NCBI GenBank assembly: GCA_965250215.1
Contig: CBDFNN010000004.1
Coordinates: forward strand, 3,100,001 to 3,164,000
Origin: CBDFNN01 sp965250215
Lineage (GTDB): Bacteria > Bacteroidota > Rhodothermia > Rhodothermales > DATKEJ01
DNA: 64,000 nucleotides
Reading direction: 5' to 3'
Shown here one piece after another: positions 43,798 through 51,952 of this stretch. A model generated the notes under the pieces. The model was not told the DNA's origin and did no database searches. It was given only the letters and a program-made list of their open reading frames with translations. A program made the position numbers and the translations under genes. Position 1 is the stretch's first letter. Each line of letters begins with the position of its first letter.

Positions 43798-45003
43798 CTA
43801 TAGATCCTCCAACACGGTTAAAATCAACTGCGGCTTTAGAGCCTCATCGCTGGCATTTGAAGTGTAGAGAGATACCGAACTAAGGGTATTCACAACATCT
43901 CCAGGTTTCACTAAATAGTATTCAAATCTTGGGCTACCGAGAACCATGTTCTTTAGAGACTTTAGAAAGGTCTCACTCCCGGGATCTATAGAAAAGCTGG
44001 TAAAGGAATAACTACCGAGGCTGTCCCGCTGGGCTGATCGAAGAAATACTTCGTCACCATCATCCTCAATTCCGTAGAGGCGAAGCTCCGTCATCATTGG
44101 GCGCACAAAATTGGGAGGTAGGTTTGAGTCTTCAGCTTGCTTGTTTGAAGAAAAGCTGAGATTGGCGCGCGCGATCGAAATTCCTGGTAGAGAGTCCTGG
44201 ACAATTGAAATTGGAACTTTTATCCCATTTCCTCGGCCATCTTGAATGTAAAACTCTTCAACTGAAGGAGGAGTGACCTCACCGCAGTCCTCGATGTGTG
44301 TGACTATCTGTGTTATTGCAGCCTCAGCATCGCCACCCGAAGACGTTAAGACTAAGTCCGACGCGCTGGCATTGAGACCAATGATCGCTCCATCACTCAC
44401 CTCGATCCTAAAGCCGTGAAATTGATCCTGATAATCCTCATCTCTCAAGATGCTATCGTGATCATCTACCCACTGCTGAGGAAAGTCAAATGCTACCAAG
44501 GAATCAGTCGGTACAAAATCGACCGTGCCGATTAGAGTGCCTGCAGATATTAGGGTATCACTTTTCAATCCTCGTCCTTCAAACTCATCTAATAGCTCGT
44601 AGATGCTCATAGTGAGGGTCGCCGTAGTATCTCCGAAGCTTGAACTCGGTGTGATGTTCAAACTAATACTGTCCAATGCATTGTCTCGGAATGCAGCGGC
44701 ACTAGAAGGAATTGTGACATCGAGAAAGGCAGTCGTGACAAGGCAACCAAATAGAGGATCGGTAACCTGTCCAGCTAAAACGTCCGATACACCTTGAACA
44801 AAGCCTGAGCTTGTTCTGGTGGCCCCCGTCACTTCATCGAATTCGTCGCCCTCCACTATCTGAAGATCAACGGAGATCCGAACGGGCTCTCCTCCCTGCT
44901 CATCCAACAGGCCGAGGCCCACATTGCTGGGATCTTCACAGGCTGCGGCAAAAGCAAGAACCATGATCAAGGTCACAAACCGCAACCGATTAATAAAAGC
45001 CAA
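43798..45003 (-). CDS. DUF4270-family lipoprotein
   Basis: A 401-residue lipoprotein (A-F-A-A-A-C, Cys22) with the DUF4270-style start D-P-S-N-V-G-L-G-L-L, followed by a beta-rich body with F-V-Q-G-V-S-D and L-A-G-Q-V-T-D-P-L-F-G. These proteins are restricted to Bacteroidota relatives and have no known function; in Flavobacteriia they commonly follow the same 'glycogen/starch synthase' gene as here. I rely on memory for this synteny. Between it and that gene is a 124-bp gap with a hairpin at 45048-45074. Confidence 0.75.
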   Translation of the reverse strand: MAFINRLRFVTLIMVLAFAAACEDPSNVGLGLLDEQGGEPVRISVDLQIVEGDEFDEVTGATRTSSGFVQGVSDVLAGQVTDPLFGCLVTTAFLDVTIPSSAAAFRDNALDSISLNITPSSSFGDTTATLTMSIYELLDEFEGRGLKSDTLISAGTLIGTVDFVPTDSLVAFDFPQQWVDDHDSILRDEDYQDQFHGFRIEVSDGAIIGLNASASDLVLTSSGGDAEAAITQIVTHIEDCGEVTPPSVEEFYIQDGRGNGIKVPISIVQDSLPGISIARANLSFSSNKQAEDSNLPPNFVRPMMTELRLYGIEDDGDEVFLRSAQRDSLGSYSFTSFSIDPGSETFLKSLKNMVLGSPRFEYYLVKPGDVVNTLSSVSLYTSNASDEALKPQLILTVLEDL

Positions 45004-45047
45004 GTGTCTGGGGGATTATTTTGTAAATGAAAAGTTCGAAAACTCAA

Positions 45048-45074
45048 GAACTCCGACCTATGGGTACGGAGTTC
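45048..45074 (-). promoter_or_regulatory. Hairpin between GT5-domain and DUF4270 genes
   Basis: GAACTCCG (45048-45055) and CGGAGTTC (45067-45074) pair perfectly; inside them ACC and GGT can extend the stem past a one-base bulge. It lies 45 bp upstream of the DUF4270 start. It could be an attenuator or an mRNA processing site. On the minus strand the next bases are TTGAGTTTTC, a weak T-tract. Confidence 0.5.
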
Positions 45075-45127
45075 CTTTGATTCAAATAAAACGGCGTAAA
45101 GAACCTAATTATTGCCCGAATATTAGA

Positions 45128-45916
45128 CTATGCTGCTACCGAGTTCGAAATGTTGAGCACTTCAGCAAAAAGGTCGTGTGCGATTTGAGACAATTGAGAT
45201 TCATCGCCTACAAATTTCGTTGCACCTGTACCTGGAGATCTAAATCCACCACCATAAGCAAGGGCATCTGAATAAGCCTCAGCAATCTTAGGTAGACTTG
45301 ATTTCCACAATCTAGAATCATCTCCTATATCGTAGGAAAGCGCCTGATCTTTGGTCATTTTCAATGCAGGATCAAAGCCATCCCTGGAATAAATCAAGCG
45401 ACAATCATCAAACAAGGGATCTGCGGCGTATTTTGTCTTGAGAAGCATGGGGATTAAGGAAGTGATCCATCCGTGTGTGTAGACAACCTTTGGCTCCCAA
45501 CCTAAATTCTTAGTCGTCTCAATTGCCGATTTTGCGAAGAAAACGGCTCGCTCAATTTGATCTTCGAAATCTTTCTCCGTTCTCAAGTCTGTGTAGATTC
45601 CTTTTCTCTTGAAATATTTTAGACTATCCATGAAGTATACCTGCAGCCTGATGCCGGGAATCGAGGCAACTTTTACATGCAGAGTGTCTTCATCTTCACC
45701 AACTTCGATCTCATTTCCGGATAGACGAATTACTTCGTGAAGTCTATTTTTTCGCTCACTAACGACTCCGTATCTCGGCATGAGGATTCTCGCCTCAAAT
45801 TGCCCATCGTTTGTGAGATACTCTGGAATCTTCCGTATTACTTCTGCCATCCCGGATAACTCTGCAAATGGGGTGACCTCAGATGAGATGAAGAGGATTC
45901 TCTTTGAATCAGCCAT
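45128..45916 (-). CDS. Single-domain GT5 'glycogen/starch synthase' protein
   Basis: A 262-residue protein matching only the N-terminal domain of GT5 glycogen synthases: F-I-S-S-E-V-T-P-F near the start, M-P-R-Y-G, V-Y-F-M-D-S-L-K-Y-F and T-H-G-W-I-T-S-L-I-P. The C-terminal GT-B half with the E-x7-E site is absent. The ADP-glucose-binding K-T-G-G-L motif is replaced by E-L-S-G-M (19-23). Bacteroidota genomes commonly encode this roughly 270-residue form next to DUF4270. Whether it makes glycogen is doubtful; a binding or regulatory role is likely. First gene of the operon ending at 41171. Confidence 0.8.
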   Translation of the reverse strand: MADSKRILFISSEVTPFAELSGMAEVIRKIPEYLTNDGQFEARILMPRYGVVSERKNRLHEVIRLSGNEIEVGEDEDTLHVKVASIPGIRLQVYFMDSLKYFKRKGIYTDLRTEKDFEDQIERAVFFAKSAIETTKNLGWEPKVVYTHGWITSLIPMLLKTKYAADPLFDDCRLIYSRDGFDPALKMTKDQALSYDIGDDSRLWKSSLPKIAEAYSDALAYGGGFRSPGTGATKFVGDESQLSQIAHDLFAEVLNISNSVAA

Positions 45917-46277
45917 AGTTATACTGTATCGACTAGGGTTTTGTTATATCAGCTTCCACACAAAGCTAATTTATTACTTCAGTCAAGTAAGGCAAGATAC
46001 TTGATAGCATTGACTTACCGTCTAAGAGTTAAGGTTCGCCTTCTTACAATTCATAAATCTATTAAGAGATTAGCAGGTCTTACTTGCAGTGGACTTGGCG
46101 ACACGAACTCTAATGAACCCAAATATAAGGATTTCCGATGCGATATAAAAGGCCTCAGAGCTATAGATTGGCCCATAAAAGTCAATTAAATGCTGCGTGC
46201 GAGCATAATAATACGGACCTCGCTAAACTAAATTTGGGCGCAACGAATCCGCGAACTGGCATCCTAGTTCTAATTTT
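45917..46277. other. 361-bp intergenic region
   Basis: No convincing gene; short frames here have no start context or homology that I can see. The only notable structure is TCAAGTA (45983-45989) and TACTTGA (45998-46004), a perfect 7-bp inverted repeat with an 8-base spacer, which could be an operator for the divergent genes at 45916 and 46278. Confidence 0.6.
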
Positions 46278-46670
46278 GTGACCGAATCCAAACCAATAGT
46301 CTTGATCGATGGGGAATGCAATCTTTGCAATGGATTCTATCGATTTATTTCCAGGCAACGAGGGGGATCAGGCTTCCAATTCCTTTCTCTTCAAAGCAAA
46401 GAGGCTCAAGACCTATTAGAAAACCTGAAGTACAAGGGCGAAAATCTCATTAGTGTTCTCCTGATTCAAAACGGAGAAATAGAGCAAGAGTCTGATGCCG
46501 TTCTTTCAATTATTTCGAAACTGAAGGGACCGATTAGATCGTTTCTTCTAGGCAGGATCTTTCCAAGGACAATTAGGGACACGTTATATAAGTGGGTAGC
46601 GAGGAACAGATACTCTTGGTTCGGCAAGGCAAACACTTGTGATCTGGATCGAGCTAGACCTAAATCTTAG
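46278..46670 (+). CDS. DCC-family thiol-disulfide oxidoreductase-like protein (DUF393)
   Basis: A 130-residue protein beginning at GTG (46278), as no ATG fits. The hallmark D-G-E-C-N-L-C-N holds Cys14 and Cys17 as a C-x-x-C redox pair, followed by F-L-S-L-Q-S and the C-terminal Y-K-W-V-A-R-N-R-Y-S-W-F-G. Family members are small, thioredoxin-like and uncharacterised. It stands alone; the UbiA-like gene follows 126 bp later on the same strand. The family length (about 120-140) agrees. Confidence 0.88.
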   Translation: MTESKPIVLIDGECNLCNGFYRFISRQRGGSGFQFLSLQSKEAQDLLENLKYKGENLISVLLIQNGEIEQESDAVLSIISKLKGPIRSFLLGRIFPRTIRDTLYKWVARNRYSWFGKANTCDLDRARPKS

Positions 46671-46796
46671 AGGTATTGCCAGGAATTGATGCTCCCATCT
46701 AACTCAGACCGGGAAATCCATGGCACTCTCACCCCTACTTAACAAAATCGTCACAATTGTTGTGCGTATTATTCGACTCCTTTCTAAAAAACACGA

Positions 46797-47741
46797 TTGA
46801 CACTGAAACCCTATATACAAATAGCTCGCTTTGACCACTGGGTCAAGAACATATTCATGATTCCGGGTGTGGTCTTGGCGATGTTTGAACACCAAACGAT
46901 GGGCACTCACACCCTTTGGTCACTCGCGCTCGCCTTTATCGGTGCTGGCTTTGTTGCTTCTAGCAACTATGTTATTAACGAAATTCTCGACGCAAAGCTG
47001 GATGCGCTTCATCCGAAGAAGAAAGATCGGCCCATCCCCTCAGGGCAGGTCGACATAAAAATCGCGTATGTAGAATGGATCGTATTGGGCATTATTGGCC
47101 TAGCTATTTCCTGGAGCATCAACTTCCCCTTCTTCTTGTCGGCCCTGGCTCTTTGGATCATGGGATGCTTTTACAACATCTCCCCTATCAGAACAAAGGA
47201 CAAACCTTATCTAGATGTTGTAAGTGAATCAGTGAACAATCCTTTGCGACTATTGATGGGATGGTATGCCGTTGGAATGATGGTCATTCCACCAGTTTCA
47301 CTAATAGTTGCCTACTGGATGATTGGCGCATTTTTCATGGCCGTAAAGCGCTTTGCTGAATACAGACGCATCGGAGATCCAGTAATCGCTGCTAAATACC
47401 GACTTAGTTTTGGCCATTACAATGAAGAAAGACTCCTGATTAGTATTATGTATTATGGGGTAGCTTTCGGACTTAGCATGGGCATCTTCCTATTTAGATA
47501 CCATCTCGAACTCTTGCTGTCTCTTCCTTTCGTAGCTGGATTTCTTGGTTGGTACTTGCACCTGGGCTTTCTCGAGGACAGTCCTACCCAGTACCCAGAA
47601 AAATTGTACCAGCAGAAAGCCTTTGTGGCTTATGCGTTTTTTTGCGCTGTCTTAATGATGACCCTTCTCTTTATAGACATTCCTGGCTTGAGAGAATTCT
47701 TCGCTCCCACCATTCATGAGCAATTCGGCTGGCTTGTCTAA
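46797..47741 (+). CDS. UbiA-family prenyltransferase (decaprenyl-phosphate phosphoribosyltransferase-like)
   Basis: A 314-residue integral membrane protein with about eight to nine hydrophobic segments. The first Asp-rich motif N-E-I-L-D-A-K-L-D (61-69) is followed by H-P-K-K-K-D-R-P-I-P-S-G, wording closest to phosphoribosyl-1-phosphate type UbiA members; a second motif lies near R-F-A-E-Y-R-R-I-G. A TTG at 46797 is the only start that keeps the first conserved residues (F-D-H-W-V-K-N). It transfers a polar head onto, or a prenyl chain from, a polyprenyl (di)phosphate. Substrate is not settled; quinone synthesis partners are absent nearby. Confidence 0.8.
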   Translation: MTLKPYIQIARFDHWVKNIFMIPGVVLAMFEHQTMGTHTLWSLALAFIGAGFVASSNYVINEILDAKLDALHPKKKDRPIPSGQVDIKIAYVEWIVLGIIGLAISWSINFPFFLSALALWIMGCFYNISPIRTKDKPYLDVVSESVNNPLRLLMGWYAVGMMVIPPVSLIVAYWMIGAFFMAVKRFAEYRRIGDPVIAAKYRLSFGHYNEERLLISIMYYGVAFGLSMGIFLFRYHLELLLSLPFVAGFLGWYLHLGFLEDSPTQYPEKLYQQKAFVAYAFFCAVLMMTLLFIDIPGLREFFAPTIHEQFGWLV

Positions 47742-47900
47742 AGAAGTTAGATGAGTTAGAAGTCTGAAAATCTAGATCGGCTAGAAAAGCAACCCTTTCT
47801 TCCCTACTTTACTTGCGAGAGAACTCATAAGTTTGTTCTACCAAAGGAAGTAGAGCCTCACCCTACACTATAGTGCTAAGGACAAATCCACTGATCCTAC

Positions 47901-48200
47901 ATGACAAAAGCCGACATCGTAGACCGAATAGCAATGGCTACCGGGCTTACCAAACTAGAAACTGAAGCTGTTGTTGACGGCTTCATCATCACAGTAATTG
48001 AATCTCTAGAAGGAGGAGAGAATATCGAGATTCGAAAATTCGGATCATTCAAAGTAGTCAAGAGGGCTCCCCGAGTCGCGAGGAATCCTAGGACAAACGA
48101 AAAAGTTAATGTGCCCGAACAATTCGTTCCAGTTTTTCGTGTTTCGAAGTCTTTTCAAGAAGGGGTTGACAGATCCTATAGGGAAAACAATCTGGGATAA
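47901..48200 (+). CDS. HU/IHF-family DNA-binding protein
   Basis: A 99-residue histone-like protein. It begins M-T-K-A-D-I-V-D-R-I-A and has the family signature I-E-I-R-K-F-G-S-F near 43-51 and the arm R-N-P-R-T-N-E-K-V-N-V with the intercalating proline region. It bends and compacts DNA as a dimer. The C-terminal ten residues extend slightly beyond typical HU. The 159-bp upstream gap contains a degenerate 7-bp-spaced stretch (47742-47795) that I do not call a repeat. No clear terminator follows. Confidence 0.93.
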   Translation: MTKADIVDRIAMATGLTKLETEAVVDGFIITVIESLEGGENIEIRKFGSFKVVKRAPRVARNPRTNEKVNVPEQFVPVFRVSKSFQEGVDRSYRENNLG

Positions 48201-48399
48201 TACTCTTATCCCTCTCCTCCCAAATAGACATTCTCACTGACACTAGAAGGAGACTCTCCCCTAAGGACTGTTTTTCACTGAAATCTTCCAGAGGGCTTTC
48301 TTCAACGGCGCCCTGGAATACCCGAGACTAACAAGCCAAATTCTTTGTGAAGCAAGAACACCCCTATAACATTAGGGTTATCGTCTGTTCAAACAAACT

Positions 48400-49410
48400 A
48401 TGATGATGACGACTGAGAATTCGGTTTGCCCAGACTGTGGCGCTATTCGTGAACAAGATGCAAGCAATTGCGAGCTCTGTGGACATTCTTTTGATCCCAC
48501 TCCTAGTTCATCGGCTTCGCCAGCCGTGGAGGCTATTCCAGAATGTCGCCGATGTGGACATCACAATTCAGATGACGCACGATACTGTAATCGATGTGGT
48601 GAACGCCTGACTTTGAAGCCACAATCCCTTGAAGAAGATGCTGAGATCGGGACAAAAGACCGGTCCATGGAAAAACAAGTAGGAATGCTCATCGGGACAA
48701 GTCTGATCTTGTTGATTGGTATGTTGGTCGTATCTATCTGGAGCGATAAGAACTTCAAGCCAGCACCCGCAACCGATTCGAGTGCAAATTCAGTCACGGC
48801 TTCCTCGTCAATAACAGCGGGAGGCGTGACTTTAGGGGCACTAAGTCCAATCGAGCAAAGCTCACATGACAGCTTGAGCACACTAATTGAGGGAAGCGAT
48901 GACCAAAATCAACGACTGGCGTGGATGAAAGAGTCGGTCGAAAACATGGTCCAAATTAGCCGCTATGACTATGCGGGCGTTGCCCAAGAGCAAATCGCGC
49001 GAGAGCTTAAGAGCTCCGATTCCTGGGGAACTGCCGGCACTTATTTTCTCACCTGGATGGACAGACAGCCAGGCGGTGACGAAAGAACATCATGGGCCCG
49101 AAGAGCTGTTACGGCTTTTCAAGCTGCTTTGGATATAGATCCAAACGACCTAGATATCAGGACTGACATGGCTTTTGCCTATTTGAACGACCCTGAGAAT
49201 CCTATGGAAGCCATTCAGCAGACCAACCGAGTTCTCGAATCTGATTCCCTGCACCCTCAGGCGAATTTCAACAGAGGCCTCATGCTTGCTCAAATCAATC
49301 GACTTGATCAGGCGAAAATTCAATTTGGTAAGATCCTGAGAATCACGGAACCGGGAAGCCTTATTCATGATCGATCGAAAGAAATCTTGTCAGAACTGGA
49401 AGCTCGCTAA
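48400..49410 (+). CDS. Double zinc-ribbon membrane protein with TPR domain
   Basis: A 336-residue protein. Two zinc ribbons are visible: C-P-D-C and C-E-L-C (Cys10, 13, 24, 27), then C-R-R-C and C-N-R-C (Cys49, 52, 63, 66). A single membrane segment (about 94-114, L-I-G-T-S-L-I-L-L-I-G-M) follows, and the remaining 200 residues are largely helical with TPR-like repeats near 235-330 (A-F-Q-A-A-L-D-I-D-P-N-D-L-D, A-N-F-N-R-G-L-M-L). The ribbons face the cytoplasm and the TPR part the periplasm. Function unknown. A ModA-like gene starts 7 bp later. Confidence 0.85.
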   Translation: MMMTTENSVCPDCGAIREQDASNCELCGHSFDPTPSSSASPAVEAIPECRRCGHHNSDDARYCNRCGERLTLKPQSLEEDAEIGTKDRSMEKQVGMLIGTSLILLIGMLVVSIWSDKNFKPAPATDSSANSVTASSSITAGGVTLGALSPIEQSSHDSLSTLIEGSDDQNQRLAWMKESVENMVQISRYDYAGVAQEQIARELKSSDSWGTAGTYFLTWMDRQPGGDERTSWARRAVTAFQAALDIDPNDLDIRTDMAFAYLNDPENPMEAIQQTNRVLESDSLHPQANFNRGLMLAQINRLDQAKIQFGKILRITEPGSLIHDRSKEILSELEAR

Positions 49411-49417
49411 TACCAAG

Positions 49418-50140
49418 ATGGCCGGCAGAAATCTGACATTAGTTTGCTTGATATCAGTTGCCATTTCTTGCGGCATATCATCGGAAAAGGAATCCATCTA
49501 CATCTATGCCGCTATCTCGACAAGTCGTGTCTTAAACGAATTTGAATTAGATTTCGAGGAGCAGAATCCAAAGCTCGACTTAAAAATCAACTACGCCTCA
49601 AGCTCAACTCTTGCAAGACAGATAGACGCTGGAGCACCGGCTGATATTTTTATTAGCGCCGATACCCTTTGGACAGGCTTTCTTTTTTCGGGTAGGTTTT
49701 CTGATAAAGAAAGAAAGATTATCGCAATCAACTCATTGGTGGTAGTAGATAATCGAAACGAGGCAAAATCGGTTATGGAAAGTCTATTGTCTGGAAGGAA
49801 GATTTCAGTGGCTGAAATGGAGCACGTTCCCGCTGGACGTTATGCACGGCGAGCCTTGGAATGCTTAGGAATCTACTCAGAGCTTGAAGAAAGAATCATC
49901 CCATCTATGAACGTTCGAATTGCCTTTCTGAACGTTCAAAATCGGATTGTCGATACTGGTGTCGTGTATCGCTCAGAGACCTTTGGCTCAAATGGTCTGG
50001 CTATTTTCACATTCCCAAAGGAATGTTCAATGAAAGCCGTTTACGACTCAATCAAATTGAAAAGTAGGCCAGCGGTGGATCTTGTTTTTGACGAGTTAAG
50101 CGAAAACCCCGCGCTTTGGGCATTCAATGGATTTGAGTGA
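49418..50140 (+). CDS. Molybdate-type periplasmic binding lipoprotein (ModA-like)
   Basis: Start at the ATG at 49418, 7 bp after the preceding stop, giving a 240-residue lipoprotein (I-S-V-A-I-S-C, Cys18). The mature part opens I-Y-I-Y-A-A-I-S-T-S-R-V and contains Y-A-S-S-S-T-L-A-R-Q-I, G-A-P-A-D-I-F-I-S-A-D and D-T-G-V-V-Y-R-S-E, all ModA/WtpA features. It should capture molybdate or tungstate and deliver it to a ModB permease; one is encoded 11 kb away at 37622, on the other strand. No ModC is visible. Some ligand-contacting Ser/Tyr positions look conserved, but specificity is inference. Confidence 0.82.
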   Translation: MAGRNLTLVCLISVAISCGISSEKESIYIYAAISTSRVLNEFELDFEEQNPKLDLKINYASSSTLARQIDAGAPADIFISADTLWTGFLFSGRFSDKERKIIAINSLVVVDNRNEAKSVMESLLSGRKISVAEMEHVPAGRYARRALECLGIYSELEERIIPSMNVRIAFLNVQNRIVDTGVVYRSETFGSNGLAIFTFPKECSMKAVYDSIKLKSRPAVDLVFDELSENPALWAFNGFE

Positions 50141-50144
50141 CATT

Positions 50145-50165
50145 GAGAAATCGTTATCATTTCTC
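50145..50165. terminator. Possible hairpin terminator between convergent ModA-like and Rieske genes
   Basis: GAGAAAT (50145-50151) and ATTTCTC (50159-50165) form a 7-bp stem with a 7-base loop, 4 bp after the ModA-like stop. The following CACTTTTCC is only a weak T-tract. Suggestive. Confidence 0.4.
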
Positions 50166-50190
50166 CACTTTTCCTGTAATTGTAGATGCA

Positions 50191-50649
50191 TTAGGATTTA
50201 GTGATAGTGACAATGTCACCTACTTGGCTGAGAGAATATGGAGCAAGACTGGTTCGTGGTTTTTGACCAGACACATTTGACTTGAGAGTCCCATCCGGCA
50301 AGAATACTCCCGTATGGCAGCTACATAATACTTCACTATTACGAAAATCGTTTACGTCACATTTCTCATGAGGGCAGATCGAAGACATGGCGTTGAGCTG
50401 TCCTTCGCTGCGTGTCACAAACACGCGCGCTCCTCCGATAAGAAGAAAGCCACCTTCATTATTAAGACTCGACGTTCCCGAAGCTGAAAGGTCGATAGTG
50501 ATTGTATTCCCATCGATCGTGACGCCTTCAATCGGACCCGTATCTATAACTCCTCCATCACATCCCGTGCCATGCAAGGCGATGAGGCAAGCGGTGCAAG
50601 TTCCGCCAATTTTTCCAATAAATGAGCGCCGACCAATTTGATTTGACAT
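50191..50649 (-). CDS. Tat-exported Rieske [2Fe-2S] lipoprotein
   Basis: A 152-residue protein. The N-terminus G-R-R-S-F-I-G-K is a twin-arginine motif, and the hydrophobic stretch ends in a lipobox-like L-H-G-T-G-C (Cys30), so it is exported folded and may be lipid-anchored. A Rieske domain occupies about 45-150: C-P-H (Cys92, His94) and C-S-C-H (Cys109, His112) bind the [2Fe-2S] cluster. No cytochrome b or oxygenase partner is adjacent, so its redox partner is unknown. It is convergent with the ModA-like gene. Confidence 0.9.
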   Translation of the reverse strand: MSNQIGRRSFIGKIGGTCTACLIALHGTGCDGGVIDTGPIEGVTIDGNTITIDLSASGTSSLNNEGGFLLIGGARVFVTRSEGQLNAMSSICPHEKCDVNDFRNSEVLCSCHTGVFLPDGTLKSNVSGQKPRTSLAPYSLSQVGDIVTITKS

Positions 50650-50732
50650 AAGCCGAATTCTGTTTGAAATGAAATCTGGTAGTGCCTCTCGAAATGAGCC
50701 GCAGCTACGAATATCAAAAGTATCAGCCGAGA

Positions 50733-51905
50733 CTAAAGAAGTAGAGCTGCCATTATGGGCTCGGCTTGTTGCCTCCCCTTTCGGGTAAGACGAAAGTGTT
50801 GATCACCGGCATCTTCAATCAATCCTAGCTCATTGAAAGAGAGGACCAATTCAAGATTTTCCTCCAGCATATTGTAAGCGTACTCTTCTTTGAGAACTCG
50901 GAGATCTAATCCTTCATAGGTTCGAAGCCTGATCATGATATACTCATTTGCCAAAGCCGTCCCCTCTATGACCTGCTTTTCGCGACTGGCAAGCGGATCG
51001 GCGATGTAAGAGGCCAGATCCGAGACATTGACCTCTCGGATAATGGAGGACTTTTGCCAAATCATCGAATGGGCCGAAGCACCAAAGCCCAAATAATTTG
51101 AGTGCTCCCAATAATGAAGATTGTGCCTGCATTCCTTACCAGGCTTCGCAAAAGAGGCCAACTCATATGGACGATAATTCATGTCAACAAGTTTGTCATA
51201 AGCAGCGATATACATATCGCCTTTTACATCTTCATCGGCAGGTGGAAGCTTGGCTCTCGCTACCTTTATCGCAAGAACAGTGTCCTCGATGGTCTCCAGA
51301 CCATATAAAGAGAAGTGAGGTATCTCAAGATGAAGAAATTGGTCAAGGCTGCTTATCCAATGGTCTAGGCTTTGGTTAGGTAAGCCGAAAATCAGATCGA
51401 GTGAAAAATTGCTAGCAAATCTGGACTTTCGAATATCCTCTACAGCTCGCCTCCCTCCTTCCGAGCTGTGTGTCCTCTTCATCCAATTCAATTGCTCTTC
51501 AGAAGTCGACTGAATCCCGAGGCTCAATCTATTAATGCCCATTTCATTCCAGGAGATAAGGACATCCTTGTTGATATCTTCGGGGTTTGCTTCCATTCCG
51601 ATCTCTACATCATCATCCAGGTCAAAATTTGACCTCAGACCATTAAAGACGAGAGAAAGATTCTCTATTGAAAGCTTGCTGGGTGTGCCACCACCGAGAT
51701 AGACAGATGCGATCTTTTCATTGACATCCTCTCGCCGAGCCTCTATTTCCTTTAGTAGTGCTTCGACGTAAGCCTCCTCCAAATTCGCCTGAGTGCTAAC
51801 AAAATAATTGCAATAGCTGCACCGTCGAGTACAAAAAGGGATATGTAGATAGAGACCTGCCAGAGTTACATGATCAAGTGCTCGATGATAAGCCATCTTG
51901 GTCAT
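50733..51905 (-). CDS. hemW: Radical SAM protein HemW (coproporphyrinogen III oxidase-like)
   Basis: A 390-residue radical SAM enzyme. The [4Fe-4S] motif C-x3-C-x2-C is Cys25, Cys29, Cys32 in F-C-T-R-R-C-S-Y-C-N-Y-F, then V-Y-L-G-G-G-T-P-S, G-M-E-A-N-P, G-I-N-R-L-S-L-G-I-Q-S and H-Y-W-E-H-S-N-Y-L-G-F-G-A-S-A-H-S. The C-x3-C-x2-C followed by an aromatic and the length near 380 are HemW-like rather than HemN (about 450, with a different N-terminus). HemW binds heme and serves as a heme chaperone in Gram-positive and E. coli models. The start is set at M-T-K-M-A-Y. Confidence 0.9.
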   Translation of the reverse strand: MTKMAYHRALDHVTLAGLYLHIPFCTRRCSYCNYFVSTQANLEEAYVEALLKEIEARREDVNEKIASVYLGGGTPSKLSIENLSLVFNGLRSNFDLDDDVEIGMEANPEDINKDVLISWNEMGINRLSLGIQSTSEEQLNWMKRTHSSEGGRRAVEDIRKSRFASNFSLDLIFGLPNQSLDHWISSLDQFLHLEIPHFSLYGLETIEDTVLAIKVARAKLPPADEDVKGDMYIAAYDKLVDMNYRPYELASFAKPGKECRHNLHYWEHSNYLGFGASAHSMIWQKSSIIREVNVSDLASYIADPLASREKQVIEGTALANEYIMIRLRTYEGLDLRVLKEEYAYNMLEENLELVLSFNELGLIEDAGDQHFRLTRKGRQQAEPIMAALLL

Positions 51906-51952
51906 TTAGCCCAGTATTTTTCGAGGTACAGTAGCCCACACTTTCGTATCTT

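Noticed and set aside
45941..46189. 82-codon frame in the 361-bp gap
   Set aside because: Composition is not coding-like and there is no homology that I recognise; only a short inverted repeat was kept from this region.
47742..47795. 7-bp-spaced GTTAGA/GTCTGA-like units after the UbiA gene
   Set aside because: Units are too degenerate to separate from chance; left out of the heptad family.
48356..48384. Inverted motif around CCCTATAACATTAGGG before the zinc-ribbon gene
   Set aside because: The match is only a few bases (CCCTA/TAGGG) and has no context support.
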